Positions 1-10,411 of a stretch of 64,000 nt of DNA are shown here, piece by piece. The notes under the pieces are model-generated. The model searched no databases and was not told where the DNA came from. It saw only the letters and a program-made list of their open reading frames with translations. The translations under genes were made by a program, and so were the position numbers. This DNA comes from Flavisolibacter ginsenosidimutans (GTDB lineage: Bacteria; Bacteroidota; Bacteroidia; Chitinophagales; Chitinophagaceae). Positions within the stretch are counted from its first letter, which is position 1, and every line of letters starts with the position of its first letter. The DNA is taken from positions 1,364,001-1,428,000 of the forward strand of contig NZ_CP042433.1 in assembly GCF_007970805.1 (NCBI RefSeq), read 5' to 3'.

Positions 1-1766
1 CTGGCTTTCTTTACCTCATCGGCAGTAACGGCACTGCCTTTGTTGCCAAAACTGTTGCGCACATAGGTTGTTACATCGGCTATTTGTTTGTCGGTTAAGT
101 AGGCAAGCGGGGGCATCACGCCGCTGTACGTTTCGCCGCCGATTTCTTTTCCTTTCATGCCTTTTAGCACGATGTTGATAAGGGTATTTTTGTTTTGTAG
201 GTAAGACGATTTAACCAGCGAAGGATTCATGTTCGATGTGCCGCCGCCGTCGCGTTGATGACAGGTAACGCAGATTTGCATGTAAACTGCTTTGCCCGCA
301 GCCAGGCTGCCTTTTGTGCCGGTGCTGGTGGCTTTTGAAGACGTTGTTTTTGTTACGCCTTTTGACGAAGAAGATGCAATGGATTTTTTTTCAACCGTCT
401 TCATGCCCGCGCCTTTTGTTTTTGTAGAGACATTTGATACCTGTGTTTCCGGTGCAGCAGAAAGGTTGCTGCTTGTTCGCTTATCGCCGCTATCATACGT
501 GATTTTGTAAATCGTTCCCTGGGCATCATCGCTCACGTATAGCGAGCCATCTGGCCCCATCGCAAGTCCGCAGGGGCGGTGTTCCGCACGACCTGAAGCC
601 GTCTTTTCCGGTGAGCCGGAGAAGTTGTCGGCAAACACTTCCCAAGCACCGGAAGGCATTCCGTCTTTGAAAGGTTGAAACACCACAAAGTAACCGGCTT
701 GTGGTTCGGGCGAACGGTTCCAGGAACCGTGAAAAGCAATAAAAGCGCCGTTGCGATAACGTTCGGGAAATTGCTTACCCGTATAAAACAGCAATGCGTT
801 TGGCGCAAGATGACCAGGGTATGCAGCGGCCGGATCGAGAAAAGCCGTCGTGTCGCGTTTGGCATCGCCGCCGTATTCCGGTGCGATCATTTTCTTTTTG
901 CGCAACTGGTCGTAATAGGTGTAAGGCCAGCCTGCATCGTCGCCCATGCTCAAGGCATACATACATTCAGCGGGTAATTCTGCATTATCTTTTGCTGTGT
1001 ATAAATCCGGCGCAATGGTGTTCAACTGATCGCGGCCGTGTTGCATTACAAATAGTTTATTGGCTCCGTAATTCCAATCAAGGCCAACAACGTTTCGCAA
1101 ACCCGTTGCGTAGCGGATTCCATCGGCATAGGTTTGATCTTTTTTATCTGCTTTAAACATCCACACGCCACCGGCAGTTGCAAGCAGTGGACAGCCTTTC
1201 ATTCCTTTTGAACCCATTTGCCGGTCTTGTTCCTGACAAGAATTGGACGGACAACCAACGGGAATGTAAAGATTGCCGGCACCGTCCATCATGATGGATT
1301 TTGTTTCGTGCTGGTTTTTGTTGACAAGACCTGTGACGATTCTTTCGGGGTTTGCCGAATCAATCACGCGGTTGTTTTGATCGAGCTTGTAGCGAAAAAT
1401 TTCAGAGTTAGAAGAAGTGTATAACCAACCGTCGCGGAGATAAACACCCGTACCGCCAAAATTGCCAAAGCCATAAACCACGGTTGCTTTGCCATTCGCC
1501 TCGTGAAGCAGCAAGGTTCCGTTGCCTTTCACAGGCCTTGCCAGACGAACGTAAATGTCGTTCTGCGGCGTTACCACCAGATGCCTTGTTCTGCCCAATT
1601 TCTCCGCGACAATAACGGCCGAAAAACCTGGTTGCAACTTCAATCCACCATTTACCGGCGATGCGCTTTGCGCAAAAGAAAATTGCGGCACGGCAAGAAT
1701 TAAAGTGAGCAGTGATGTATAACAGAAGCTTGGCAATGATTTCGTAAAAACGGTTCTTTTCATCAT
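1..1766 (-). CDS. PQQ-type sugar dehydrogenase fused to cytochrome c, 3' end outside window
   Basis: Reading leftwards from ATG ATG at 1766/1763, the frame stays open to the window edge, giving at least 588 residues. An N-terminal signal peptide ends in a FAQS-like cleavage region. A beta-propeller of the glucose/sorbosone dehydrogenase type follows, with segments such as GLRNVVGLDWNYG, FHGSWNR and CGLAMGPDGSLYVSDD. A Ser/Thr/Lys-rich linker then leads to a cytochrome c domain with the haem motif CVTCH and a later GVMPPL segment that probably supplies the distal Met. The family oxidises sugars or other alcohols in the periplasm and passes electrons to haem c. The substrate cannot be told. The C-terminus is missing only because the window ends. 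It is not in an evident operon with the GH2 gene upstream of it, which lies 244 bp away. Confidence 0.85.
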   Translation of the reverse strand, partial: MMKRTVFTKSLPSFCYTSLLTLILAVPQFSFAQSASPVNGGLKLQPGFSAVIVAEKLGRTRHLVVTPQNDIYVRLARPVKGNGTLLLHEANGKATVVYGFGNFGGTGVYLRDGWLYTSSNSEIFRYKLDQNNRVIDSANPERIVTGLVNKNQHETKSIMMDGAGNLYIPVGCPSNSCQEQDRQMGSKGMKGCPLLATAGGVWMFKADKKDQTYADGIRYATGLRNVVGLDWNYGANKLFVMQHGRDQLNTIAPDLYTAKDNAELPAECMYALSMGDDAGWPYTYYDQLRKKKMIAPEYGGDAKRDTTAFLDPAAAYPGHLAPNALLFYTGKQFPERYRNGAFIAFHGSWNRSPEPQAGYFVVFQPFKDGMPSGAWEVFADNFSGSPEKTASGRAEHRPCGLAMGPDGSLYVSDDAQGTIYKITYDSGDKRTSSNLSAAPETQVSNVSTKTKGAGMKTVEKKSIASSSSKGVTKTTSSKATSTGTKGSLAAGKAVYMQICVTCHQRDGGGTSNMNPSLVKSSYLQNKNTLINIVLKGMKGKEIGGETYSGVMPPLAYLTDKQIADVTTYVRNSFGNKGSAVTADEVKKA

Positions 1767-2010
1767 TGGAAAGAATTGTACAGGGGTGAAACAAAGCGGC
1801 AAATTAAACAAAGACGGGATTTAAAGCCTCGCAGGTTTTTGAATGAGTTTAACCAGGTGCAGAGATCTCTTTGCAGACGCTTTCAACTACCGTTTAATCT
1901 GTGGCAAGTTTGAACCAACAAAGCCGAACCGTTAGGAGGATCTGAAGGCACGTAGGCGATGACATCAACATAAGTGAAATTTGAAAATCACCAGAAAATA
2001 AATGCGCCAA

Positions 2011-5010
2011 TTACTTGCTTACCGAAACAGTTTTTTTGCCGTTCTCTATCGCTTCGTATATCTCTGCTTCAATAATGCTTAAGGTTCCTTTTGCCTTTGC
2101 ATCATCTCTTGTCACGCCGTCGTCCAATTTTTTGCCGTTAACTTCTACGCCGCTGCTATTGCTTTTGGTAGAAGCCGCACCCGTCAATTGAATTTTGACT
2201 TTCTTTCCTTTTTGCGGTTTGCATTGAATGGTGTAATAACCTAACGTAGTTTGCGTGGTGCCGTTGAACACTTCTTTGTCGTCAACCGTTATTCGTAAAG
2301 GATAAATGCGCGAACGGAAATTGTTTAGCTTGAGTGTAATCTCCTTAACCGTTGCTTCCCGATCCAAGGTGTATTCAATCCATGCCGTTGATAATTTTCC
2401 GTCGTTTACCCAGTCCGATAATTCGTTGTCGTCATAGCTTGCAAAAGCACTGTCGGCGTGCGCACCGGCTGTGGCGCTTACAATGTTTATGGGCGTTCGT
2501 GTAACGAAATAAGAAGGCGTTGAAGGCGTCGAGCCTCTCTCCAACCGCGAAGGCAATTCAGCCGATGGCAAAATTTTTGATAACCCGTTTTCAACACTGT
2601 ACGGTTTTGTTGTCAAGCTTAATGTTGCTTCTTTCAAACCGTCTGCGTTTGCTTTTACGATCACTGTGCCGGGCTGCGTTGTTGAGCGAATAAAAAAACG
2701 ATTAACGCCGCCTTCCACCGGAAAGCTTTTTGCAAGAATGTAATTGTCCGTTCCCATTGCCATACCGCCGCGCCATTCTGCCGGTCCGTCAACGCTGTAA
2801 TGAATCGTGTTCAACGCCGTCGGACAACGTTGCCCTTTTGCATCAACCACTTCTACTTCTACCAAGGCCAGATCATGCCCGTCGGCAACAAAATCAGTTG
2901 GTCTTTTAATGGCCGTTAACCGAAGCGCCGCCGGCGCACCAACCGTGGCTATCGTATCGCCGCAAACGGGCTTGCCCACTGCATCGTAGCCAATTGCACT
3001 GATATCGCCAGGCTTCCATTCAATGTTTTTAAACGTGAAAAGAAAACCGTCACTTTTTGTTCCGTAACCGTAGGATTGATTGTTTACTTTCAACTCCACC
3101 TTGTCCGCGGTTGAAACAACAAAAACATCCTTCTTCACACCGGCTTCGTAATTCCAATGACCAATGATGTGCAGATGCTGTTTTTCAGGATTCACCCAGC
3201 CGTCCCACATAACCTGGTTTGCAAAAAAGTTTTGCTTCTTGATGCGGAGCGCATCCACTTCGCCGCTGCGGCGGTAATTCTCTGCGCCACGGTGATGGGT
3301 ATTGCTTTCCGACCAAACAATGTTCACGCCGCCGCTGCTTACCCGCTTTCCCGTACCTGGCCTTTCGCGCCAGAACTCAAACCAACGCTTTACGTTTTCC
3401 ACCGCATGACTCTCCATGTTGCGGTTGTATTCTTTTGCCGGCTGGCCTTTGTGTTGCGGCCCGTCACCGTCTTTGTGATAAGGCGGCGTGTAATCGTCCC
3501 AATATTTTCTTGAGCCTTCATCTCGTGAATATTCCATCGCCCACATCGGAATGTGTGCACTCTTGTTTGTGTACAACATTTCACCGCCGTATTCGGCAAT
3601 CTTGCTGTCAAGCATTTCGCGGCTGCCGATGGCTCTTCCGCCGTGTGGGTCATATTGGTCGCGAATGTTCTTCATGTCCTGCATGTGTGCTTCGCTAATG
3701 GACTCATTGCCGCTTTCGTAAAAAACAATGCTTGGATTGTTGCGGTTGTAAACAATGGCGTCGCGCATCAGGGCTTTGCGTTGCTCCCAGCGTGTGCCTT
3801 CCACATCGTGTTCGGCATCGCCTGCTTGCATTGACTGCATGAGCCCTACCCTGTCGAGTGATTCAATGTCCTGCTTCCAGGGTGTGATGTGCATCCAGCG
3901 TACGAGATTTGCATTTCCCTCTACCATTAAGCCGTTACTGTAATCGCTCAGCCAGGCCGGAACGGAAGCGCCAATGGCCGGCCATTCGTTGGTGGTACGC
4001 TGCGCATAACCGTGCACCATGATGACGCGGTCATTCAGGTAAATCATGCCGGCCTTGAATTCTGTTTTGCGAAAGCCGGTTTTTGTGGAAACAATGTCAA
4101 CGGGCTGATTGTTTAGAAGCAAACTCGTTTGCACATCGTACAAATAACCATAACCCCAACTCCAAAAATTCAGGTTGTTTACCGCGGATGATGCTTTGAG
4201 TGTTTTGGTTTCGCCGGGTGCAATGTTTGTTGTTTCACCGGTAAATGTTTTTAGGAGCTTCCCGGTCAAATCCAGCACTGAAACTTCGTAGCGTACTTGC
4301 TGTGGCTGGGCCGTTTCGTTTTTTATTTCCGATTCTGCATGAACCGTTGCCGACTTGCCTTTGATGTTGAAATTATCTGCGTAAACGTAAACACCGGTTG
4401 TTTTTAAATTTGAATAAAGCGGAAGCGTTTGATAAAGTTTCGGCGCAATGTGCAGGTAAACGTTTTTAGTAATGCCGCCGTAATTGGCGTTGAAGTTTTT
4501 ATCCTCCCATTGAAACTTGGTGTTCGTCGCTTTTTCTTTGTAGTTCCAATCGTTGTCAATACGTGCCGCCAGCACATTTTCTTCGTCGCCGAATTTTGCA
4601 ACATCGCTCACGTCAAAACCAAAAGCCATCGCACCGTTTTCGCTTATGCCAATGGGCTTTCCATTGAGATAAAATTCACCGGCCTGTCGAATGCCTTCAA
4701 ATTCCAAAAAAACCTTTTGTCCTTTGGCCGCCGCAGGCAGTTTGAAATGCTTGCGGTACCAAGCAATGCCGGTTGACAGATCAGCGATGTCTTTTTTGAA
4801 AGCATCGTCTTCGTTCCAGGCATAGGGCAGGGTTACTTTTTTCCATTGAGCATCGTCAAAGTTTGTTGCCGAAGCTTCTTTTGCGTCACCAACAAATACT
4901 TTCCAATCGCTGTTGAAATTGTATTTGGCGCGAGGAAAAATTTTTTGCCCGAGTAAGGCGCAATTTGCCAACAGGATTAAAAGGAAAAGAAGGCAGGAAT
5001 GTTTTTTCAT
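2011..5010 (-). CDS. Secreted glycoside hydrolase family 2 protein (beta-galactosidase-like)
   Basis: The protein has 999 residues and a Sec signal peptide (about residues 1-21, ending LLGQ). Domain order is a sugar-binding jelly roll (about 30-200), an Ig-like domain (about 205-315), a TIM barrel (about 320-610), a DUF4982-like domain (about 615-690), a GH2 C-terminal Ig-like domain (about 695-810) and a discoidin-like C-terminus (about 860-965). The family's acid/base Glu is probably E436 in ESGNE, and the nucleophile E493 in AMEYS. GH2 enzymes cleave beta-galactosides, beta-mannosides or beta-glucuronides, and the exact specificity cannot be read from sequence. It sits just downstream of the SusC/SusD block but is separated from it by a terminator at 5255-5284, so it probably has its own promoter in 5011-5254. 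Confidence 0.85.
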   Translation of the reverse strand: MKKHSCLLFLLILLANCALLGQKIFPRAKYNFNSDWKVFVGDAKEASATNFDDAQWKKVTLPYAWNEDDAFKKDIADLSTGIAWYRKHFKLPAAAKGQKVFLEFEGIRQAGEFYLNGKPIGISENGAMAFGFDVSDVAKFGDEENVLAARIDNDWNYKEKATNTKFQWEDKNFNANYGGITKNVYLHIAPKLYQTLPLYSNLKTTGVYVYADNFNIKGKSATVHAESEIKNETAQPQQVRYEVSVLDLTGKLLKTFTGETTNIAPGETKTLKASSAVNNLNFWSWGYGYLYDVQTSLLLNNQPVDIVSTKTGFRKTEFKAGMIYLNDRVIMVHGYAQRTTNEWPAIGASVPAWLSDYSNGLMVEGNANLVRWMHITPWKQDIESLDRVGLMQSMQAGDAEHDVEGTRWEQRKALMRDAIVYNRNNPSIVFYESGNESISEAHMQDMKNIRDQYDPHGGRAIGSREMLDSKIAEYGGEMLYTNKSAHIPMWAMEYSRDEGSRKYWDDYTPPYHKDGDGPQHKGQPAKEYNRNMESHAVENVKRWFEFWRERPGTGKRVSSGGVNIVWSESNTHHRGAENYRRSGEVDALRIKKQNFFANQVMWDGWVNPEKQHLHIIGHWNYEAGVKKDVFVVSTADKVELKVNNQSYGYGTKSDGFLFTFKNIEWKPGDISAIGYDAVGKPVCGDTIATVGAPAALRLTAIKRPTDFVADGHDLALVEVEVVDAKGQRCPTALNTIHYSVDGPAEWRGGMAMGTDNYILAKSFPVEGGVNRFFIRSTTQPGTVIVKANADGLKEATLSLTTKPYSVENGLSKILPSAELPSRLERGSTPSTPSYFVTRTPINIVSATAGAHADSAFASYDDNELSDWVNDGKLSTAWIEYTLDREATVKEITLKLNNFRSRIYPLRITVDDKEVFNGTTQTTLGYYTIQCKPQKGKKVKIQLTGAASTKSNSSGVEVNGKKLDDGVTRDDAKAKGTLSIIEAEIYEAIENGKKTVSVSK

Positions 5011-5254
5011 TTGACAGGAATATGTTTTTGGTGGATTTATTATCGTGGATAGCTTCTCGTTTTTTTTGAATTACTGTTCATCAATACTTTGCGGTGTACA
5101 TAAAATTTTCAGCGACGTTCTTATTGCTTCACGTTCAGATTTTTTGGCTTGAATATTAAAAACCAGACCGAAAACTGTTTGGCTTTCGTTCAAACTGTAC
5201 CGCCCAACAACTTGTATTTGGAAAGAACGATTCAGCAATTTGAGAAAGCATCAT

Positions 5255-5284
5255 AAAAAAAGACGGATAAAATTTAATCCGTCT
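5255..5284 (-). terminator. Rho-independent terminator after the susD-like gene
   Basis: An 8-bp perfect stem (5261-5268 pairs with 5277-5284) with an 8-nt loop is followed, on the minus strand, by a run of seven T. It lies 31 bp past the stop of the SusD-like gene at 5316, so it should end the SusC/SusD transcript before the GH2 gene. The rest of 5011-5315 shows no gene. I found no clear TAnnTTTG box for GH2; the closest has one extra base in the spacer. Confidence 0.8.
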
Positions 5285-5315
5285 CAATTTTAAACTTTTA
5301 CTCTTGCAAACAACG

Positions 5316-7055
5316 TTACCAGACAAAGGGCAGGTACCAATCCCTGTTCATCAGCTTTGCTCGCGCCGCCGCCGCGTTTCCGCTGCCGTCTTTGCGAAGC
5401 TTGTCATAGATCTTGTCGGCAATAAAAGCCGGGTCATTTCTTCTTAGAGCAATGCGTAGCAAGTCGGGCCAGCGAGTGCCTTCGAAACCATTTTCTAGTC
5501 CCAGTTCGGTAACGATGCTGTTTTCAATTTGCGTCAAGCTATCGGCTGCAGCGTAAACATTGTTCGTCACGTTGGCGCGGAACCGTACGCCCTGATGCCG
5601 GTACCAGTCGGCGCGATAGTAAGGTATGCCCGAGTTACCGCTGTTCCGTGCGTCGAAATTATAAGGATAAGGCTCTGAAAGCGTGTTGTGATAATTCGTT
5701 ACATCGCTGCCCGGTGCGGGATAGGCACCTGATATACCGTTGTTGATGAAGGCCGTTGCCAGCAGAAAACGGTTCTCCCTGTTTGCCGCTTCTGCAAAGC
5801 GAAGCAACAGGTGCGTTGAACGGAACAGAAACCATTTGCTGTTTTGCTGCAAAACGTTCACGGGTAGGCTGGTATTCTTATCAAGGTAGTTGTACAAATA
5901 CTTCATTACCACCGGCTGGCCGTTTATGTTTCGCCAGGTATAAGCGCCGCGGGCATCATACGGCAGGCCAAGGCCTTGTGCCGACAGTTGCGTTTGACTG
6001 TTGTAAAGATCCATTGCGGATTGGGATGGCTTCACCAAATAGCTTCCACCAACGGGACTGAATAATTTTACGAAAGGATTTTCGGGTTTAAACTTGCTGT
6101 CGAAAGGGATCACCCACACCCATTCATTGTTAAAGCCTTCATCCTGTCCACGTTCAAACATGGTAACCCAGGAATTGGTCCAGGCCAGTGTCGTTGCGTC
6201 GCCCGGCCTTGTGTAGCGCACAAAATGGTCTGTAGAACCCGGACTGGTTCGGGAACCGCTCCAACCAAGTTTGTACATCACAAAATACTGGTTTCCCTGT
6301 ACACCGGTGGTTCCGGTTTCCATCACTTGCCTATAATAGGTTGCGGCTTCGCGGTATTTTCCTTTCCACAAATACAAATCACCAAGAATAACTTTTTTGT
6401 TGATGAAAATCTTTTGCGTCTGGTAACCGTCAACGCTAATGTTTAACGTTGTTCCGGTTGGGTATTGATCTTTAAACGGAATGGACTCAGTAAAATTTAT
6501 CAGGCTATCGAGCAGCGTGTTAAATTCCAGCCGGGGAAATTTCGCTTCGTTCTTCACGTCGTCCACTGTTTCCAAGGCATCGGTTACATAAGGCACTTTG
6601 CCGTAATGAATGCCCAGTTGCAGGTACAAGAAAGAACGCAGGCAGGCCACATCCGAATAGCGTTGATTGTATTCGGCTTCTTTCAATTTGTTTTCCTTTC
6701 GCATGCCGTTGAAGTGCTTCAACACGTCGTTACAGTTTACGATCAATTCGTAAAAAGGCCGCGGCGAAGCGTAGGGATTGTCAGGCGTAACGGAGTGTGT
6801 GCTTAACTGGCGCAGGTATTCGTCGGCATTAACCGTGTAATCAAGCATGTCGGCCCGCAGTTCGTTCAACAAAATGTAGCGTTCCGCAAGACCCTGGAAT
6901 TTTCCGTACAAGCCAATGATGGCCGCGTCGGCGTCATAGACGTTGCGGTACATCTGCGATACGTCCAATTGATCCTCCGGCTGAACGTCGAGTATTTTTT
7001 TGCAGGAGGTTAAACCAGCTGCGGCCGCTGCCGCCACAAGAACAAATTTTTTCAT
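5316..7055 (-). CDS. RagB/SusD-family glycan-binding lipoprotein
   Basis: The protein has 579 residues. It starts with a lipoprotein signal whose lipobox LTSC puts the lipidated Cys at residue 18, followed by KK. The rest is the alpha-helical TPR-like SusD fold, with the N-terminal ILDVQPEDQLD stretch and the C-terminal FEGTRWPDLLRIALRRNDPAF segment typical of the family. SusD proteins sit on the cell surface as a lid over the SusC channel and bind the incoming oligosaccharide. The partner SusC gene (7121-10282) lies 65 bp upstream in the same transcript, and a terminator follows 31 bp after the stop. It is a different subtype from the second SusD at 13666-15177. Confidence 0.93.
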   Translation of the reverse strand: MKKFVLVAAAAAAGLTSCKKILDVQPEDQLDVSQMYRNVYDADAAIIGLYGKFQGLAERYILLNELRADMLDYTVNADEYLRQLSTHSVTPDNPYASPRPFYELIVNCNDVLKHFNGMRKENKLKEAEYNQRYSDVACLRSFLYLQLGIHYGKVPYVTDALETVDDVKNEAKFPRLEFNTLLDSLINFTESIPFKDQYPTGTTLNISVDGYQTQKIFINKKVILGDLYLWKGKYREAATYYRQVMETGTTGVQGNQYFVMYKLGWSGSRTSPGSTDHFVRYTRPGDATTLAWTNSWVTMFERGQDEGFNNEWVWVIPFDSKFKPENPFVKLFSPVGGSYLVKPSQSAMDLYNSQTQLSAQGLGLPYDARGAYTWRNINGQPVVMKYLYNYLDKNTSLPVNVLQQNSKWFLFRSTHLLLRFAEAANRENRFLLATAFINNGISGAYPAPGSDVTNYHNTLSEPYPYNFDARNSGNSGIPYYRADWYRHQGVRFRANVTNNVYAAADSLTQIENSIVTELGLENGFEGTRWPDLLRIALRRNDPAFIADKIYDKLRKDGSGNAAAARAKLMNRDWYLPFVW

Positions 7056-7120
7056 AACCGTTTCCCGGTTTATTGATTATCGTTTATGTTTTAGCAAGAA
7101 ATTTCTTTGCTTCCCGTTCG

Positions 7121-10100
7121 TTAGAGGCCGATGCGAATGCCGAGTGTTACGCTTTTGTAAATCGGGTCAAGACCTGTGTCAATGCCTTGCGCAAACGGAC
7201 TGGGACTTGCACTAAACTCTGGATCGTAGCCCTTGTATTTCGTCAAAGTTACCAGGTTGTTGCCCGTAGCGTAAACCGTCACATAGTTCACAATATTGCT
7301 CTTTACGGGCACGTGATATTGCAAGGTTACGGTACGCAAACGGGCATAAGAACCGTCTTCAATCCAGCGGTTGCTGAAACGGCTGTTGCCCATCGGGTCA
7401 TTCCAGGTTGCCTTTGGCATGTTCGTTACTTGGCCTTCACTGCGCCAACGGTTCTTTACGCTTTCTAAACCATTCTGTAAGCCGCTCATCGCCTCAAGGC
7501 GATAACGCAGAAGATTGTAAATATCGTTGCCCTGGCTGAAGGTAACCAATGCACTCAACTCAAAACTTTTATAGCTCACACGGTTGGTAATGCCGCCGGT
7601 AAAATTGGGATTGGGGTCGCCAATCACCTGCCGGTCACGTTCGTCAATGATCTTGTCCCCGTTCAAATCGGCAAAGCGAACATCACCCGCACCAAACTGA
7701 CTGTATGAACCGTCGGCGTTCTTTTTCATCAGGCCTGCGGCGGCGGCTTCTGCGCTGGTGGCAAAAACGCCATTGGCTACATAACCGTAAAACAAATTGG
7801 CAGGATTGCCTTCCGCTGTGAGAACGGTTGCGTCTAGATACTGGGTTGTGAAAGAGCCGTTCGGCACACGAACAATCTTGTTTTTATTGGCGCTCACATT
7901 CACGCCTAAGTCCCACTTTACGTTCGGCATGTTGATAACCCTTGCGTTTACGGTGGCTTCAACGCCGGTGTTTTCCATGGCGCCGTCGTTTGTAAGCACC
8001 GAGCTAAAACCCGAAGCGGAAATCAAGTCCTGATACACCAGCATGTTGCTGGTTTTGTCTTTGTAAACGTCAAGCGTTATACCGATTCGGTCGTGCAGGA
8101 ACGACAAATCAACTCCACCGTTAAGCCGCGTAACGGTTTCCCATTGCAGAGCAGGATTGGCAATGCCGGTGCGAACCAACCCTTGCATGCCCAAAAAGTT
8201 CTGCGACGTATAGGTTTGCCGTGCCGCGTAATTGCCGATATCGTCGTTGCCGGAAATGCCATACGATGCACGCAGCTTCAAAAGATTGATGCTGGAACCG
8301 GCCATAAAGTTTTCGGAAGAAATCAACCACGCTGCGCTGATAGAAGGCAGAACGGGGAATTTGTAGCCATTAAGCGACACACCGTTTTTGGCTTCTTTAC
8401 CAAAGCGCGAAGAGCCGTCCATGGCCACGTTCAGCGAAACGAAGTATTTGTTTAAATAGCCGTAGTCGGCATTGAAGTAACCGTTAATCCAGTTCCAATT
8501 GCCAATGCCGCCACCTACCTGGCGCAATGCAGCCACACCGTTTTGAATACTTACCAGTTCGTCGGTTGCCGAATTGTAGCCAAGACCAAAAACCTGTTGG
8601 GCCTTGTTTGTCTGGTAACGCAAACCCAGGCGTGCTGCAAGGCTATGTTTCAGGTTGAAGGTCTTTGCGTATTCAAGCCGCGTATCGTTGTACACAGTGA
8701 ATAAACGTTTTGTTTGCGTAGCCATGCGGTTGTAGGCAACGGCATTGCTCAGTGTATCTTTCGCCACGCCTGCATCCGGCACAAAAACGTTTTCCCGCAG
8801 TTTGTTGAAGGTGATGCCGAAGATGGTTTTGGCGCTTAAGTATTTTGAGATGTCGTATTTAAAATCGAACGAGCCAAAGAAGCTGTAATACTTGTTGTAG
8901 GCCTGCATTTTGTCGATGATGGACGAAGGGTTGGTAACGTCAAAGATGTCCACGTCGGAGAGGTTAGGGCTTTCCACACCTTTGCTGTTCACTTCACGAT
9001 CGTGCAGAAAAGGCGCTTTTGTAAGAGCTAGGTAAAGCGGAGCAGTTTTTTCCGCCAAGCCTTGATCCTTCAAATTTTGTTGGAGCGAGGACATTGAGAT
9101 GTTCACCGCGCCGGTAAACTTTCGGGCGAAGTTAAAATCGGCGTTAAAACGCATGTTGTAGCGTGTTAGATCGGTTGATTTCACCACGCCATCCGTCTTC
9201 ATGTAACCAACGCTTAAACCGTAGGTGGCAATGTTGTCGCCGCCGGTCACTTTTAAAAAGAGGTTGTTTGTTTTGCTGTTTGCCAGCACTTTTTTCTGCC
9301 AGTCGGTATTGAAATGATAAGATGCGTACAAAGGATTGGCAGGATCGTCGTTCATGTATGGCTGCGACGCAATATCGGCACTGCTCATTCCTTTGCTCTG
9401 CAAAATGTCGCTCAGGTAAGTACGGTAGCCCGCGGCGTCCATTACCGGGATGCGTGCCGGCGCTGCGTTGAAGCCAGCATACGCGCCAAAATCAATTTTG
9501 GTGGCTTGCTCTCTTGCACGAAGCGTGGTAATGATGATGGCACCGTTAGCTCCTTTGGTTCCGTACACCGAAGAGGCGTCGCGCAAAACGGTAACGTTGT
9601 CAATGTCTTTTACATCAAGAAGAGAAAGCGGGTTTGTACTGTTGTTGGCAATGATGCTCTGCCCATAATCATTGGCGTCATAGATCATGTTGTCAATGAC
9701 GATTAACGGACGGTTGGTGGCGTAAAGCGAATTGAAACCGCGCAGAAAAAGATTGGCCCCGGCGCCTGGCGTACCGTTGCGACGAATCACATTCAACCCG
9801 GCAATCCGGCCCTGAAGCAAAGCATCCGGCGTTTCGGTGATGTTCTTCCAACCGGTCACGTTGTACTGACCGATAGAAGCCGCTACATTGTCTTTTGTCT
9901 TAACACCAGTTGGCGTTACTACCGGCTCGTACATTGATTCGTCGTACGAGTCGTCAAGCAGCGCCACCTCAACCGAACGGCGTCCCCGTAACGATACGTG
10001 CACGGTGTTGAAGCCTTCTCCGCTGATAACCAACAAGGCGTTGTACGAGGGAACTTTCACACTGAATTTTCCGTCTGCATCCGTAATGGCCGCCGAAAAG

Positions 10101-10282
10101 TCCAGAACTTCTACCCTTGCACCCGCAACCGCTTTTTTTGTTGCCGCATCGGTAATCTTTCCGGAAACCAGAACCTCTTTGCCGGACACCGTTTTTACAG
10201 CGGCTGAATCTGCTGTTGATACTTGTTGGGCCGCTAACGTGCCGGTTGCCAAAGCAAGAGCCGATGCAATAATCAGTTTCAT
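7121..10282 (-). CDS. SusC/RagA-family TonB-linked outer membrane transporter
   Basis: The protein has 1053 residues from the ATG at 10282. The open frame runs on to 10381, but the shorter start gives a clean signal peptide (MKLIIASALALATGTLAAQ), so I prefer it. After the signal come a carboxypeptidase D regulatory-like Ig domain (GKITDAATKKAVAGARVEV), the TonB plug domain with the LLQGRIAGLNV and FLRGFNSL segments and the VLRDASSVYGTKGANGAIIITT signature, then a 22-strand beta-barrel ending in a short IRIGL strand. SusC proteins import oligosaccharides through the outer membrane with TonB energy. It pairs with the SusD at 5316-7055. Confidence 0.93.
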   Translation of the reverse strand: MKLIIASALALATGTLAAQQVSTADSAAVKTVSGKEVLVSGKITDAATKKAVAGARVEVLDFSAAITDADGKFSVKVPSYNALLVISGEGFNTVHVSLRGRRSVEVALLDDSYDESMYEPVVTPTGVKTKDNVAASIGQYNVTGWKNITETPDALLQGRIAGLNVIRRNGTPGAGANLFLRGFNSLYATNRPLIVIDNMIYDANDYGQSIIANNSTNPLSLLDVKDIDNVTVLRDASSVYGTKGANGAIIITTLRAREQATKIDFGAYAGFNAAPARIPVMDAAGYRTYLSDILQSKGMSSADIASQPYMNDDPANPLYASYHFNTDWQKKVLANSKTNNLFLKVTGGDNIATYGLSVGYMKTDGVVKSTDLTRYNMRFNADFNFARKFTGAVNISMSSLQQNLKDQGLAEKTAPLYLALTKAPFLHDREVNSKGVESPNLSDVDIFDVTNPSSIIDKMQAYNKYYSFFGSFDFKYDISKYLSAKTIFGITFNKLRENVFVPDAGVAKDTLSNAVAYNRMATQTKRLFTVYNDTRLEYAKTFNLKHSLAARLGLRYQTNKAQQVFGLGYNSATDELVSIQNGVAALRQVGGGIGNWNWINGYFNADYGYLNKYFVSLNVAMDGSSRFGKEAKNGVSLNGYKFPVLPSISAAWLISSENFMAGSSINLLKLRASYGISGNDDIGNYAARQTYTSQNFLGMQGLVRTGIANPALQWETVTRLNGGVDLSFLHDRIGITLDVYKDKTSNMLVYQDLISASGFSSVLTNDGAMENTGVEATVNARVINMPNVKWDLGVNVSANKNKIVRVPNGSFTTQYLDATVLTAEGNPANLFYGYVANGVFATSAEAAAAGLMKKNADGSYSQFGAGDVRFADLNGDKIIDERDRQVIGDPNPNFTGGITNRVSYKSFELSALVTFSQGNDIYNLLRYRLEAMSGLQNGLESVKNRWRSEGQVTNMPKATWNDPMGNSRFSNRWIEDGSYARLRTVTLQYHVPVKSNIVNYVTVYATGNNLVTLTKYKGYDPEFSASPSPFAQGIDTGLDPIYKSVTLGIRIGL

Positions 10283-10411
10283 CCGAAAAGGTTTAAGCAA
10301 ATTATGTGTGTGCACTCCAGTCAACCCGCTGGTTTGTTCCCTGCAGGCTTGTGAAGCAAGATTTTTATTACGTGTTTGCATTGTTTTTTAATTGCCAAAG
10401 GCGCATTGAGT